Shown one piece after another: positions 1 to 8,062 of a stretch of DNA of 49,948 bases. The notes beneath the pieces are model-generated. The model worked only from the letters and a program-made list of their open reading frames with translations. It was not told where the DNA came from and ran no database searches. The number at the start of each line of letters is the position of its first letter. The stretch's first letter is position 1. Origin of the DNA: Verrucomicrobiota bacterium (GTDB taxonomy: Bacteria > Verrucomicrobiota > Verrucomicrobiia > Opitutales > Opitutaceae); contig JAEWNN010000082.1 in NCBI GenBank assembly GCA_023457035.1, positions 1 through 49,948 of the forward strand, in the 5' to 3' direction. The translations under genes were made by a program, and so were the position numbers.

Positions 1-152
1 GGCGGGCGCCGGGCCACCGGCTCCGGCGTGGCGGGACCGGGACCGCGCCTCTCCCCGCCCGGAACAATGGGGAGCGGCGGCAGTCATTGTCGGGTGATTT
101 TTCCGCGGCCGGTTCGCTTCATTTTTACCCCGGTTTGCGCGATGTTGGAGAC

Positions 153-971
153 ATGTCCCCGCTGCTGCTCTGCCCTGCCGATCTGGAGACCTACCTGCGC
201 GATCTGCCGGTGGCCGCCGCGGTGTTGCCTAGGCTGCAGATGCTGCTGCTCAGCGACGGCACCTACCTCGACGAGGTCGTCGAACTGGTCCGCTTCGATC
301 CCTCGCTGGCGGCGCGGGTGATGCACGCGGCGGGCAGCGCCTACTACGGTCGCGCGCGCGACGTGACGAGCCTGGCGGAGGCGCTCGCCCTGCTGGGGAT
401 GCGCGAGGCCTACCGGGTGACGGCGGCGTTCGCGATGAGCCGTTTCCTGAACACCCCGCTGCGCATCTACGGCATGGGCCCGGCGGAGTACTGGCGGCGC
501 TCCCTGGCGTGTGCGCTGGTAATGGAACATCAGGCGCCCTCCCGCGGGCTCGACGAGTGCACGGCCTACACGGCGGGCCTGCTTCACGCCCTCGGCATGG
601 TGCTGATCGACCGGCATCTGCGGACGGTGGGCGACCCGGGCCTGCTGTTGCGCGAACTGCCGGCCACGCCGCTGCCGCGGCAGGAGCAACGCCTCATCGG
701 GATGACGCACGCGCAAGTCGCGGGGGTGGTGCTGCGCCGCTGGAGTTTCGGGGCCGAGATCGTCGTCCCCATCGAGTCTCAATACGAGCCGGCGCGCGCC
801 CCCGTCCCCCACGCGGCGATGACCACGCTGCTCGCCGAGGCGCGCGTGCTCACCCAGGACGTGGTCCGCACCCTGCCGCCGCCGGGTGCGGCCCGGGGTG
901 GCGAGGAGGCCGCGGTCGAGCCGGGCAGCCTCGGGGCGAAGATCCTCGCGATCGAGGCTTGGCTGCGCTGA
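153..971 (+). CDS. HDOD-domain protein
   Basis: About 272 aa. The N-terminal half has the HDOD pattern: a short 'LPVAAAVLPRLQ' segment, then 'LVRFDPSLAARVMHAAGSAYYG', then an alpha-helical stretch with 'EALALLGMREAYRV', which is the usual core of these metal-free HD-like proteins. HDOD proteins are generally signalling or regulatory output proteins; the partner here is unknown. ATG at 153 is preferred although a GGAG lies only 2 bases upstream; the frame is open back to a TTG at 87. The C-terminal 60 residues are poorly conserved-looking. It stands alone ahead of an unrelated gene. Seen: the motif pattern. Inferred: the signalling role. Confidence 0.75.
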   Translation: MSPLLLCPADLETYLRDLPVAAAVLPRLQMLLLSDGTYLDEVVELVRFDPSLAARVMHAAGSAYYGRARDVTSLAEALALLGMREAYRVTAAFAMSRFLNTPLRIYGMGPAEYWRRSLACALVMEHQAPSRGLDECTAYTAGLLHALGMVLIDRHLRTVGDPGLLLRELPATPLPRQEQRLIGMTHAQVAGVVLRRWSFGAEIVVPIESQYEPARAPVPHAAMTTLLAEARVLTQDVVRTLPPPGAARGGEEAAVEPGSLGAKILAIEAWLR

Positions 972-1095
972 GCCGGCACCGGGACGGGCTCTCGGCGCCG
1001 CGGCCTCGCGCCCCGGCGGTCGCCGCGGGATAATTGCACCCCGTCCATTTTCGTTTGGCCAAGCCCGGGGCGCCCGGGTACACGGGGCTCACCTT

Positions 1096-2772
1096 ATGGC
1101 AAATTGGGAATACAAGGTGATCTCCAGCGGCAAGCACGGCATGGCCACGATGGCCGCGCTGGAGCAGCACCTGAACGAATTGGGTCAGCAGCAATGGGAA
1201 ATCATCGATTGGCACACGGCGCCGGATAATCCGCTGCTGTTCACCGGTCTCGCCCGCCGCCCGATCCTCCGCGACTGGAAACCCGACGAGATGCCCGCCG
1301 CCCAGGAGGCCGCCCGCATCGAGCGCGTCACCGAGGAGACGAAGGAACGCGAGGCCTGGCGCGAGACGCTCCGCGAGGAGCTCGCGTTCCTTGCCGACAA
1401 GGAGGAGGAGGCGTCCGATCCGGAGGCCGACCGCGAGGATCTGCTCGATCTGTTGCGCCCGCAGATGAAGCGCAGCCAGCGCGGCAGCGGCTACATCGGC
1501 TCCCTCGGCTTCCTCGCGCGCAAACTCGAGCAGGACGAGAACGACCTGCTCGGCGCGCTCGGGGAAATCGGCCTCGGCCTCGAGGAGGACCCGCAGGCCA
1601 CCCCGCCCGCGATCCGGCACGACGACGAGTATTTCTGGCTCAACAAGAACGCGCGTGGCGAGATCTGGCTCAACTGCGGCCCGAAGGCGCCGGCGGCCAA
1701 GCCGGCACCCCGCCAGCCCGAGCCCCGTGCCGAGCGGCAGCCGCGTTCGGCGGAACCCGCCACAGAGCCGCGCGACGAGGCCGCGCCAGCCGAGGCGTCC
1801 GCCGAGGCGGCGGGGGAGTCCGCGGTCGAAACCAATTCCGCCGAGGCCACACCTCCGCCGCCGGCGCGCGAACCGCGCCGCGAGCAGCCGCGCCAGCAGC
1901 AGCAACCGCCGCGCGAGGCCGGTCCCGCCGCACCGCTGCCGGAGGGCGAGACGTTGCTCGCCAAGCTGCGCCCGATGATGCGCCGCAACCGCCGCGGTCG
2001 CGGCTGGTCGGGCAGCACGAGCTATCTGTCGCGCGCGCTGCGTCACCAGGAAGCGGAGCTGATGGAGGCGTTCGCCAAGGTCGGCCTCACGCTGACCGAA
2101 GATCCGCAGGCCAAGCCCGTCTTCGTCGAGATCAACAGCTTCCTCTACTGGCTCAACCGTGGCCAAGGCGGCCAGATCTGGATCAATGCCCGCGAGAAGC
2201 GCCACGGCGAGACCGCCGGCAATGCCGAGGAACACGACTCCGCGGAGTCCTCCCCTGCGGCCGCCGAGACGGCGCCCGCCACGGGTGAGGCGCCGGTCGC
2301 GCCCGCGCCTGAGCCTGTGCCGGCCGCCGCGGCCCAGCCCGCACCGGTGGACGTCGCGATCCCCGCCGCGCCGCCGGCCGGACGTGAGGTTGATACCGCC
2401 GCGGCCGCCCCGCAGGCGGAGCCCGCCCCCGCCGGCGCCGCCGACTCGGTCTTCGCCCGTATCCGCCCGCATTTCACGAAGAACAAGCGCAGCGCGTCGT
2501 TCAGCGCGGCGCCGGGCGCGGTCGCCGAGGCGCTCGGCGTGGCGCAGGCCGACCTCGTCGAGGCGCTGGTGAAAGCCGGCTTGAGCGTGCCCGAGAGCGA
2601 GGACGCCAAACCGGTCTTTGCCGAGCACGCGGGCGAGATCTTCTGGTTCAACCGCAACGCGAAGGACGAGCTCTGGCTCAACGCCAAGGCGAAGCCGGCG
2701 CGCAAGGCTGGCGGCGCCCGCGCGGGCGGCGGCCGGTCTTCGGGTGGGCGCTCGCGCAAGAGCGCGGAGTGA
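1096..2772 (+). CDS. DUF4177-like protein with three internal repeats
   Basis: 558 aa. Residues 1-60 (MANWEYKVI... then LNELGQQQWEII) match the DUF4177 pattern of small WEYK/GWE proteins. A charged coiled-coil-like stretch follows, then three copies of a roughly 75-residue repeat beginning near residues 118, 290 and 450. Each has 'LRP..KR..RG', an acidic 'ED(P)QAKP' segment and an ending 'WLN.N..G.IWLNA'. Proline/alanine/glutamate-rich linkers separate the repeats, and the C-terminus is a basic Gly/Arg/Ser tail (RAGGGRSSGGRSRKSAE) that could bind nucleic acid. The start ATGGCAAATTGGG fits the beginning of the DUF4177 fold. Function unknown; a terminator follows directly. Confidence 0.75.
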   Translation: MANWEYKVISSGKHGMATMAALEQHLNELGQQQWEIIDWHTAPDNPLLFTGLARRPILRDWKPDEMPAAQEAARIERVTEETKEREAWRETLREELAFLADKEEEASDPEADREDLLDLLRPQMKRSQRGSGYIGSLGFLARKLEQDENDLLGALGEIGLGLEEDPQATPPAIRHDDEYFWLNKNARGEIWLNCGPKAPAAKPAPRQPEPRAERQPRSAEPATEPRDEAAPAEASAEAAGESAVETNSAEATPPPPAREPRREQPRQQQQPPREAGPAAPLPEGETLLAKLRPMMRRNRRGRGWSGSTSYLSRALRHQEAELMEAFAKVGLTLTEDPQAKPVFVEINSFLYWLNRGQGGQIWINAREKRHGETAGNAEEHDSAESSPAAAETAPATGEAPVAPAPEPVPAAAAQPAPVDVAIPAAPPAGREVDTAAAAPQAEPAPAGAADSVFARIRPHFTKNKRSASFSAAPGAVAEALGVAQADLVEALVKAGLSVPESEDAKPVFAEHAGEIFWFNRNAKDELWLNAKAKPARKAGGARAGGGRSSGGRSRKSAE

Positions 2773-2789
2773 CCCTCGTCCCCCTCCCG

Positions 2790-2820
2790 GGCCCGGCTTC
2801 ACCGCCGGGCCTTTTCTTTT
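2790..2820 (+). terminator. Rho-independent terminator
   Basis: An 8-bp GC stem (GGCCCGGC / GCCGGGCC) with the 6-base loop TTCACC is followed by TTTTCTTTT. It lies 17 bases after the stop of the DUF4177/repeat gene and should end its transcript. Confidence 0.85.
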
Positions 2821-2898
2821 CTCCGGCCGGCCGACCCTGCTGCGGTCGCGGCGGCCCGGCGGTTGACGTGGCCCCCTCGTTACGGCGAGACTGCGCGC

Positions 2899-3543
2899 AT
2901 GCACCCAGCCTTCGCCTTCCTGTTCTTTGTCGCCATGTCCGTGCTGGTGCTCGGCGGGGGGCTGCTGTTGGGGCGCCGGCAGGCGCGGCGGGCGCGGGAG
3001 AATCTCGCGGCGCTGGCGCAGGAGCTGGGGCTGCAGGTCGAGGACCGGCCGCCGGTGCTCGGGATTTTTCCGCACGTGCCGACGCTGCGCGGCGAGCATG
3101 CCGGGCGCGCGTTGCGCGTCTTCACGTTCACCACCGGCTCCGGGAAGAACCGGCAGGCCTGGCAGGCGCTGGGCCTCGCCTGTGCGAACCCGCGGGCGCT
3201 CACGCTCCAGCTCGGTGCCCAGAATGTCCTGACGTCGCTCGGCGTGATGTTCGGGATGCAGGACGTGCAGGTCGGCGATCGGACGTTCGACGAACGCTTC
3301 GTGGTGAAGACCAACGCCCCGGCGTACCTGCGCGCGGCGCTGCTGCCCGAGATGCGCACGGCACTGCTGCAGCACTGGCCGCAGCGCGGGATGGGCGCGA
3401 ACGTGAAGCTGGCCGGCGGCGAGATCGTTTACGCCGAACTCGGTTCGTTCGCCGAGACGGGGAAGGCCGAGCGGATGAAGGCGATGCTCGAACCGTTGTC
3501 CGCGCTGGCGGCGCTGCCCGAGGTGTACCGGGGCGAAGGGTGA
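2899..3543 (+). CDS. Hypothetical membrane-anchored protein
   Basis: 214 aa. ATG at 2899 begins a hydrophobic segment (residues 4-25, FAFLFFVAMSVLVLGGGLLLG) followed by Arg residues, as expected for one N-terminal membrane anchor with the rest cytoplasmic. The soluble part looks like a compact alpha/beta domain ('GEHAGRALRVFTFTTGSGKN', 'DERFVVKTNAP'), recalling bacterial proteins that compare 'new' and 'old' surface patches, but I cannot name a family. It converges on the next gene with only 30 bases between stops. Confidence 0.6.
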   Translation: MHPAFAFLFFVAMSVLVLGGGLLLGRRQARRARENLAALAQELGLQVEDRPPVLGIFPHVPTLRGEHAGRALRVFTFTTGSGKNRQAWQALGLACANPRALTLQLGAQNVLTSLGVMFGMQDVQVGDRTFDERFVVKTNAPAYLRAALLPEMRTALLQHWPQRGMGANVKLAGGEIVYAELGSFAETGKAERMKAMLEPLSALAALPEVYRGEG

Positions 3544-3573
3544 GGGCTGGCGTGTACTGCGCCAGGAGCGGCG

Positions 3574-3993
3574 CTATTCGAGCATGAAGTGTTTCCGCTT
3601 CGGCGTGGCGGCGGCCGGCCGGCGGGTCTTCGCCGGTTTCTTCGCGGAGGCGCCGGGCACCACGCCGAGGCGCGGATCGAGCCGGCGGATGAGGGCGACG
3701 AGCCGCGCGGCGGCGGCCTCGAAGGTCGGGGCGGCCTCGGGCAGGTAGAGCCACTTCGGCAAGACGGGATGGGGCGCGAGCGCGGGAAACTCGGCGATGA
3801 GCGAGGGCTGATGTTCCCGTTCCGTGGGGACGAGCACGCCGCGCCAGGGCTCCTCCTTCCACGACAGGTAGAGCACGAAGCGCCCGCCGTAGTGCACCGC
3901 GCGCCCGCCGAACATCGCCTTGTCGAGGTACGAGGGATCGTCCTGCAGCGGCTCGGCGAGCCAGAGGAGCGGATGCGGCGGCTTGGGCGGCAT
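3574..3993 (-). CDS. Hypothetical protein, TfoX N-domain-like
   Basis: 139 aa. The segment 'KAMFGGRAVHYGGRFVLYLS' resembles the 'RRMFGG.GLY..G..FALI' core of TfoX N-terminal domains, and the overall size (about 100 ordered residues plus a tail) fits. The last 30 residues are a Lys/Ala/Pro-rich extension (SAKKPAKTRRPAAATPKRK). The start is ATG at 3993. TfoX-like stand-alone domains are mostly uncharacterised outside competence regulation, so no pathway is assigned. Confidence 0.5.
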   Translation of the reverse strand: MPPKPPHPLLWLAEPLQDDPSYLDKAMFGGRAVHYGGRFVLYLSWKEEPWRGVLVPTEREHQPSLIAEFPALAPHPVLPKWLYLPEAAPTFEAAAARLVALIRRLDPRLGVVPGASAKKPAKTRRPAAATPKRKHFMLE

Positions 3994-4019
3994 GAGATGG
4001 GGAAACGGCCGGACGGGAG

Positions 4020-4121
4020 AATGTGGAAATCAGGGAATCAGGAACGGAAGAAGAGGAGTGCTGGACTGGGGGTTGGACTGCTCAATCAGCGTCCGTTTCC
4101 AGTTTTCCTGATTTCCACATT
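4020..4121. repeat. Long imperfect inverted repeat between two minus-strand genes
   Basis: The arms AATGTGGAAATCAGG (4020-4034) and CCTGATTTCCACATT (4107-4121) are exact reverse complements. A second, inner pair (GGAACGGA near 4041-4048 and TCCGTTTCC at 4092-4100) extends the stem with small bulges. The loop is about 43 bases. Base composition is visibly more A/T-rich than the flanking genes, and the element fills almost the whole gap between the TfoX-like and AsmA-like genes. It may act as a terminator-like hairpin for the AsmA-like gene or be a mobile miniature repeat. Confidence 0.75.
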
Positions 4122-4137
4122 GAGAAACATACGCCGC

Positions 4138-4881
4138 CTACTTCCCGCGGACTTGGTCGATCAGGTCCTGCGCGGCGGAGCCGAGCTCCTTGCCGAAGTC
4201 GACCGCCTTGTCGCGGAACGCCCGGTCGCCGAGCGTCGCGACCGCGGTCTGCGTCACCATCTCCAGGATCTGCGGCAGGATCTCGGCGGCGACCTCGGCC
4301 GGGGTCGCGCCACCCTTCGCGGCGCCGACGTTGTGCAGCTCGAGGCGTGCGAGCGGCACGGTGAGCGAGGTATTGCCGACGGCGACGGTGACCTTCGCCC
4401 CCTCGAGCACGAAATGGCGGATGATGAGCTTCTTTGCCGGGCCGTCGGCCGCCGGCGCGGGTTGGTCCGCGGTGCCGGTCCCGGTGCTCCGTTCGAGGTT
4501 CGCGAGGATCGTGCCGAGGTTGGAGGAGAGCAGCTTCGTCTCGTAGATGAACTCCGGATTCGCGACGGCGACCTCCTCGACCTCGACGACCTCGCCGAAC
4601 AGCGAGAGCGGTTTCACCTTGAGGGCGACGCGATCGACCGAGAATGCCTTGGCGGTCTTGAACCCGGCCGGGTTGCCGACGAAGAGCCCCTTCATCCAGC
4701 CCCCGCCCGTGAACGGCGAGAGATGCGCGGCGCCGAGCGTCACCTGCGTGCCGGTCAGCGGCGGGCCGTACTTGTTGACGGCGGCAACGGTGCCGCGGCC
4801 GATCAGATCGCCGGAGAACAGGTAGCCGCCGACGGCGGCCGCGAGGAGGACGAAGAGGAGGACAACTTTGGAGGTTTTCAT
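4138..4881 (-). CDS. AsmA-like/DUF748-type envelope protein
   Basis: 247 aa. An N-terminal signal anchor (MKTSKVVLLFVLLAAAVGGYLF) leads into 'VAAVNKYGPPLTGTQVTLG', the typical opening of small AsmA-like proteins. Beta-rich segments follow ('FSVDRVALKVKPLSLFGEVVEVEEVAVANPEFIYE'), then an amphipathic C-terminal helix ending in DLIDQVRGK. AsmA-family proteins act at or between the membranes in envelope lipid homeostasis; this short version is probably periplasmic and inner-membrane anchored. ATG at 4881 was chosen because it starts the signal anchor; upstream in-frame codons give an unlikely extension. Confidence 0.6.
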   Translation of the reverse strand: MKTSKVVLLFVLLAAAVGGYLFSGDLIGRGTVAAVNKYGPPLTGTQVTLGAAHLSPFTGGGWMKGLFVGNPAGFKTAKAFSVDRVALKVKPLSLFGEVVEVEEVAVANPEFIYETKLLSSNLGTILANLERSTGTGTADQPAPAADGPAKKLIIRHFVLEGAKVTVAVGNTSLTVPLARLELHNVGAAKGGATPAEVAAEILPQILEMVTQTAVATLGDRAFRDKAVDFGKELGSAAQDLIDQVRGK

Positions 4882-5426
4882 CACGCAGGCGGGATTGGAC
4901 GAGGGTACGACGCGAAGGTTCCGCGGCAAGGGCGGGTGCAGGCATCCCTGCTCCGGTGCATGGGCCTGCTGCGGGGGCGCGCTGGCGTGATCGGGTCATC
5001 TCCGCCCGGTGTCCGGACTTCCGGGGCAGAGCCGGATCGAGCCCTGAAGGAGCGGTGCTGTCGTCACCGTTTTCGCGAGTGCAAAGTTTGATCCTCTATT
5101 CAGGCCCCATTTTCTTGGCACGCTGGTTTGAGCCGCAGTGAGCGCATCACCCATAACCGCCTCCGCTCCCACTCCTCCCTTGATTGCATCGGAACGGTTG
5201 TTACGCTGCCCGGCCGTGAACCCCGCTACCCCGGTTTCCGTGGCCGACGCTCAGGTACAATCCGCCTTTACCTTGGCCGCATTCGAACCCCCTCTCTGTC
5301 AAAAGTCGCGACGTGCCCCCTTCAATCTCCCCCCTCCTAACCCCGCTCAGATCAGTGGTCTTGGCGCAAATGCGATGCGGGATAGTGCAGGCGTTCCTGT
5401 TTTCAAAATATGAACGTGAGACGAGT
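4882..5426. other. Gene-free stretch, less GC-rich toward its right end
   Basis: 545 bases without a convincing gene. From about 5050 the sequence becomes distinctly more A/T-rich and loses third-position GC bias. Two short open frames near 5128-5413 have low-complexity translations with no domain pattern and are not called. The stretch presumably carries promoters for the AsmA-like gene (minus) and the small membrane protein (plus), but no clear boxes could be assigned. Confidence 0.6.
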
Positions 5427-5621
5427 ATGAGGAGAATGAAGCATACTGAGGCAGTATTGATTATCTTGTTGGGGATTGGGTGTGTCTTGAGTGCGTTGTT
5501 TGGGCGCGGGGGTGGGGCAGTTCGAGGAGAGATGCTGGAGGGATGGCAGCTAAGTATTGGCGGCATACTTTGTATTGCTGTGGGTAGCGTTACTGTCTTG
5601 TTGAGATCATTCCGGAAGTAG
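5427..5621 (+). CDS. Small hypothetical membrane protein
   Basis: 64 aa from ATG at 5427 (MRRMKHTEAVLIILLGIG...). Two hydrophobic segments (about residues 9-24 and 41-59) are separated by a Gly/Arg loop, and the tail is basic (LLRSFRK), so a two-pass inner-membrane protein is likely. Codon use differs from the rest of the window: many A- and T-ending codons (ATT, TTG, GGT, AGT), consistent with a recently acquired or weakly selected gene. It ends with TAG. A nested start at 5436 is possible. No family recognised. Confidence 0.5.
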   Translation: MRRMKHTEAVLIILLGIGCVLSALFGRGGGAVRGEMLEGWQLSIGGILCIAVGSVTVLLRSFRK

Positions 5622-5783
5622 GGGATCAACGCGAAGGCGTTGGGATGCCGGGAGGATGCGGGCCAGGTTTAGTCTTTCCCATGGTGGATTTTAGGATCCC
5701 GGCAGGCGGTAGGCCCGGTCGAGCCGGGGATCTTCTGCGGCCTTGCCCCGCCGGAGCCGAACTGCATCAACGGACCCTTTTTC

Positions 5784-6110
5784 ATGAACCAACCATCCTG
5801 CCCCGCCTGCTCGCTCGAAGCCGTGCTCGGCCATGCCGACCACTGGGAATGTGCCACCTGCGGCCACGAATGGCCCAAGGAGGCTGCGCCCGAGGCGGCG
5901 CGGATCGTGAAGGATGCCCATGGCACCCCGTTGGCCGATGGTGACACCGTGGTGCTCATCAAGGACCTCAAGCTGCGCGGCGGTTCGGGCGTGTTGAAGG
6001 GCGGAGCCAAGGCGAAGGGCATCCGCCTCGTCGACGGCGACCACGAGATTGACTGCAAGATCGACGGCGTCGCGATGGCGCTGAAGGCCTGCTTTGTGAA
6101 GAAGGCCTGA
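5784..6110 (+). CDS. yjdM: YjdM/PhnA family protein
   Basis: 108 aa, the usual length of the family. An N-terminal zinc ribbon with two CxxC pairs (CPAC and CATC, residues 6-26) is followed by the compact beta-barrel-like domain with the conserved 'DGDTVVLIKDLKLRG' and 'KGGAKAKGIRLVDGDHEIDCKIDG' segments. The family was named after the phn alkylphosphonate locus, but its biochemical role is not settled; it is not itself the phosphonoacetate hydrolase. It is a single gene with a striking palindrome 43 bases downstream. Confidence 0.9.
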   Translation: MNQPSCPACSLEAVLGHADHWECATCGHEWPKEAAPEAARIVKDAHGTPLADGDTVVLIKDLKLRGGSGVLKGGAKAKGIRLVDGDHEIDCKIDGVAMALKACFVKKA

Positions 6111-6152
6111 GCGGCCGAGTCTCCGGCCTCTTGAGAGCGGATCCGCCCCTCG

Positions 6153-6200
6153 CGGCCCGACCGTTTACCTTCACGACCGTGAAGGTAAACGGTCGGGCCG
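6153..6200. repeat. Perfect 23-bp inverted repeat with 2-base spacer
   Basis: The 23-base arms at 6153-6175 and 6178-6200 are exact reverse complements around a central AC. The outer arm is GC-rich (CGGCCCGACCG) and the inner part A/T-richer (TTTACCTTCACG). There is no T-run after it, so it is not a classical terminator, though as RNA it would form an extremely stable hairpin. It lies between yjdM and prmB, both on the plus strand. Confidence 0.9.
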
Positions 6201-6281
6201 GCATGGGCGCAGAGCGACCGTGGACGTGGCAGCGCGCGCAGGCTCGACCCGCGCGGGCGGCGGCGTTTCACTGCGCGCACC

Positions 6282-7217
6282 ATGCCGTCTCCCTCCCGTC
6301 GCTCCGCTCCGCGCGCCGCCGCCCTGTTCAAGGGCACCGAGTCGTTCGTCACGCTCGGCGACTGGCTGCGCTTCGCGGTGTCGCTCTTCAATCGCGAGGA
6401 GCTGGAGTTCGCGCAGGGCACGCCACACGCCGGCGACGAGGCGCTGGCGCTGCTCCAATGGGCGCTGCACCTCGACGAGGATGTGCAGCCCTTCCTCGGC
6501 GCGCGGCTCACGCCCGCGGAGATCGCGGCGGTGAAAGCGGCGCTCGCGCGGCGCGCGATCGACCGCACGCCGCTGGCCTACATCACCGGGCAGGCTTGGC
6601 TGGGCGGGCAGTGCTTCGCGGTGGACGAGCACACGCTCATTCCGCGCTCCTATTTCGTCGAGCTGATCCAGGGCGACCCCGGCCTCGGCGCCTGGCTCGG
6701 AAAACGCGAGCCGAAGCGTATCCTGGAGCTGTGCACCGGCAGCGGCTGCCTCGCGATCCTGCTCGCGCAGCGTTATCCGGAGGCCCGCGTCTCCGCCACC
6801 GACCTCTCGAACGACGCGCTCGACGTCGCCGAGCACAACATCCTGCTGCACGGTCTCGCCGACCGCGTGGAACTGCGGCAGGGCGACCTCTTCGGCGCGA
6901 TCGGCGACGAACGCTTCGACCTCATCGTGGCCAACCCGCCCTACGAGCCCGCCGAACTCTGCGAGAACCTCTCGCCCGAGCTGCAACACGAGCCGCGCCT
7001 CGCGCTCGACGGCGGCGCCGACGGCATGGAGCTGGTGCGCCGGATCGTGCGCGAGGCCCGCGCCCACCTCGCCCTGCGGGGCGTGCTCGCGATCGAGCTC
7101 GGCGGCCTGCGCGAGGCGATCACAGCCGAGTTCCCTAGCGTGCCCTTCGACTGGCCGGTGCACGCCGACGGCACCACCGCCGTGTGCGTGGCGCGGGCGA
7201 AGGATCTGCCGCTGTGA
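6282..7217 (+). CDS. prmB: 50S ribosomal protein L3 glutamine methyltransferase PrmB
   Basis: 311 aa. A SAM-dependent class I methyltransferase of the HemK/PrmB family, with an N-terminal helical substrate-recognition domain (about residues 20-115). The Rossmann motif I is 'ILELCTGSGCLAI' (147-159), 'ATDLSNDAL' follows, and the catalytic NPPY lies at 218-221 in 'DLIVANPPYEP'. The 'RTPLAYITGQAWLGGQCFAVDEHTLIPR' region is typical of the family, and the longer N-terminus with 'LIPRSYFVELI' favours PrmB over PrmC. It would methylate a glutamine of ribosomal protein L3 in the cytoplasm. Start is ATG at 6282. Confidence 0.85.
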   Translation: MPSPSRRSAPRAAALFKGTESFVTLGDWLRFAVSLFNREELEFAQGTPHAGDEALALLQWALHLDEDVQPFLGARLTPAEIAAVKAALARRAIDRTPLAYITGQAWLGGQCFAVDEHTLIPRSYFVELIQGDPGLGAWLGKREPKRILELCTGSGCLAILLAQRYPEARVSATDLSNDALDVAEHNILLHGLADRVELRQGDLFGAIGDERFDLIVANPPYEPAELCENLSPELQHEPRLALDGGADGMELVRRIVREARAHLALRGVLAIELGGLREAITAEFPSVPFDWPVHADGTTAVCVARAKDLPL

Positions 7218-7383
7218 ACGGCGGGCCGCGGGCTCGTTCCGCGGCTCCGGGGTGTGTGCAGATACCGATTGCACGAAAAGACGCCCTGCGCACGATGCGG
7301 CCTTGATGCCGGTCCGATGGGGCCGCCGCCGGCATCCCTGTCCACTGGTCCCCTCTTTCCCCTCTGAAAAGAACACACCCATC

Positions 7384-7974
7384 ATGCGCTCGATCCTTCG
7401 TGTTGCCTCCCTGCTGTTGCTCGCGGTGAGCGGGCTGGTCTGTGCCGCGTTCGCCGGCGGGCCGATTCCCTTCGTCGACGCCGTCGCCAAGGCGGAGACT
7501 CCCGTGGCCGGCAAGGAATACTACGCCCGCCACAGCTTCATGTACGAGGAGGGCAAGCACATCACCACCAACTACTGGCGGGGCACGCTTGTGCCGATCA
7601 ACAGCCGGATCAAGGTCGAGGCCGCCACTGCGAGCAAGCTGCTGCTGCGCGTGGTCGAGACCGGCGAGACCATCGACGTCGACAACATCGCGAAGTTCAC
7701 CAAGTGCGACCTGCGCGGCATCGCGCGGCGCATGCTCTCCGTCCGTCCGGTCGACCTGGGCGATTGCGACAAGGCCACCGTCGATGCGATCAAGAGCGGC
7801 ACGATGCTGCGGGGCATGACCAAGGACCAGGTGCTGATGGCCCGCGGTTTCCCTCCGGCCCACAAGACCCCTGTGCTGAGCAGCGACCGCTGGCAGTACT
7901 GGTCGAGCCGCTTCGTCGTGCAGACGATCGTGTTCGCCGACGGCAAACTGCTCGACGGCCGCGGCGTCAACTGA
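7384..7974 (+). CDS. Secreted protein with BamE/SmpA-like C-terminus
   Basis: 196 aa. The N-terminus is a signal peptide (MRSILRVASLLLLAVSGLVCAAFA). The C-terminal 65 residues ('GTMLRGMTKDQVLMARGFPP' then 'DRWQYWSSRFVVQTIVFADGKLLDGRG') have the BamE/SmpA/OmlA layout: G-M-T-K-D-Q-V helix, Gly-Pro turn, aromatic strand pair. The middle part is unassigned. Likely periplasmic. ATG at 7384 starts the signal peptide; the frame is open to 7252 but the extension looks non-coding. Confidence 0.6.
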   Translation: MRSILRVASLLLLAVSGLVCAAFAGGPIPFVDAVAKAETPVAGKEYYARHSFMYEEGKHITTNYWRGTLVPINSRIKVEAATASKLLLRVVETGETIDVDNIAKFTKCDLRGIARRMLSVRPVDLGDCDKATVDAIKSGTMLRGMTKDQVLMARGFPPAHKTPVLSSDRWQYWSSRFVVQTIVFADGKLLDGRGVN

Positions 7975-8028
7975 GCGTTCCGGCAGTGCAACCCGGCCTT
8001 GCCTCGGACGGTGGGCCGGCGGCAGTTT

Positions 8029-8062
8029 GGGCGGCGATGCAAGCATCGCCGCCCTTTTCTTT
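8029..8062 (+). terminator. Strong terminator overlapping the next gene's possible start
   Basis: A 12-bp perfect stem GGGCGGCGATGC / GCATCGCCGCCC with a 2-base AA spacer precedes TTTTCTTT. It follows the BamE-like gene by 54 bases. The ATG of the most upstream start for the next gene (8037) sits inside the left arm. Confidence 0.85.

Noticed and set aside
850..3375. Very long open frame on the minus strand opposite the HDOD, repeat-protein and membrane-protein genes
   Set aside because: It is a by-product of high GC: the translation is Arg/Gly/Leu-rich low complexity, whereas the plus-strand genes have recognisable domains.
5138..5413. Possible 91-codon gene upstream of the small membrane protein
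   Set aside because: No third-position bias, no domain and no ribosome site; a second frame is open over the same bases.
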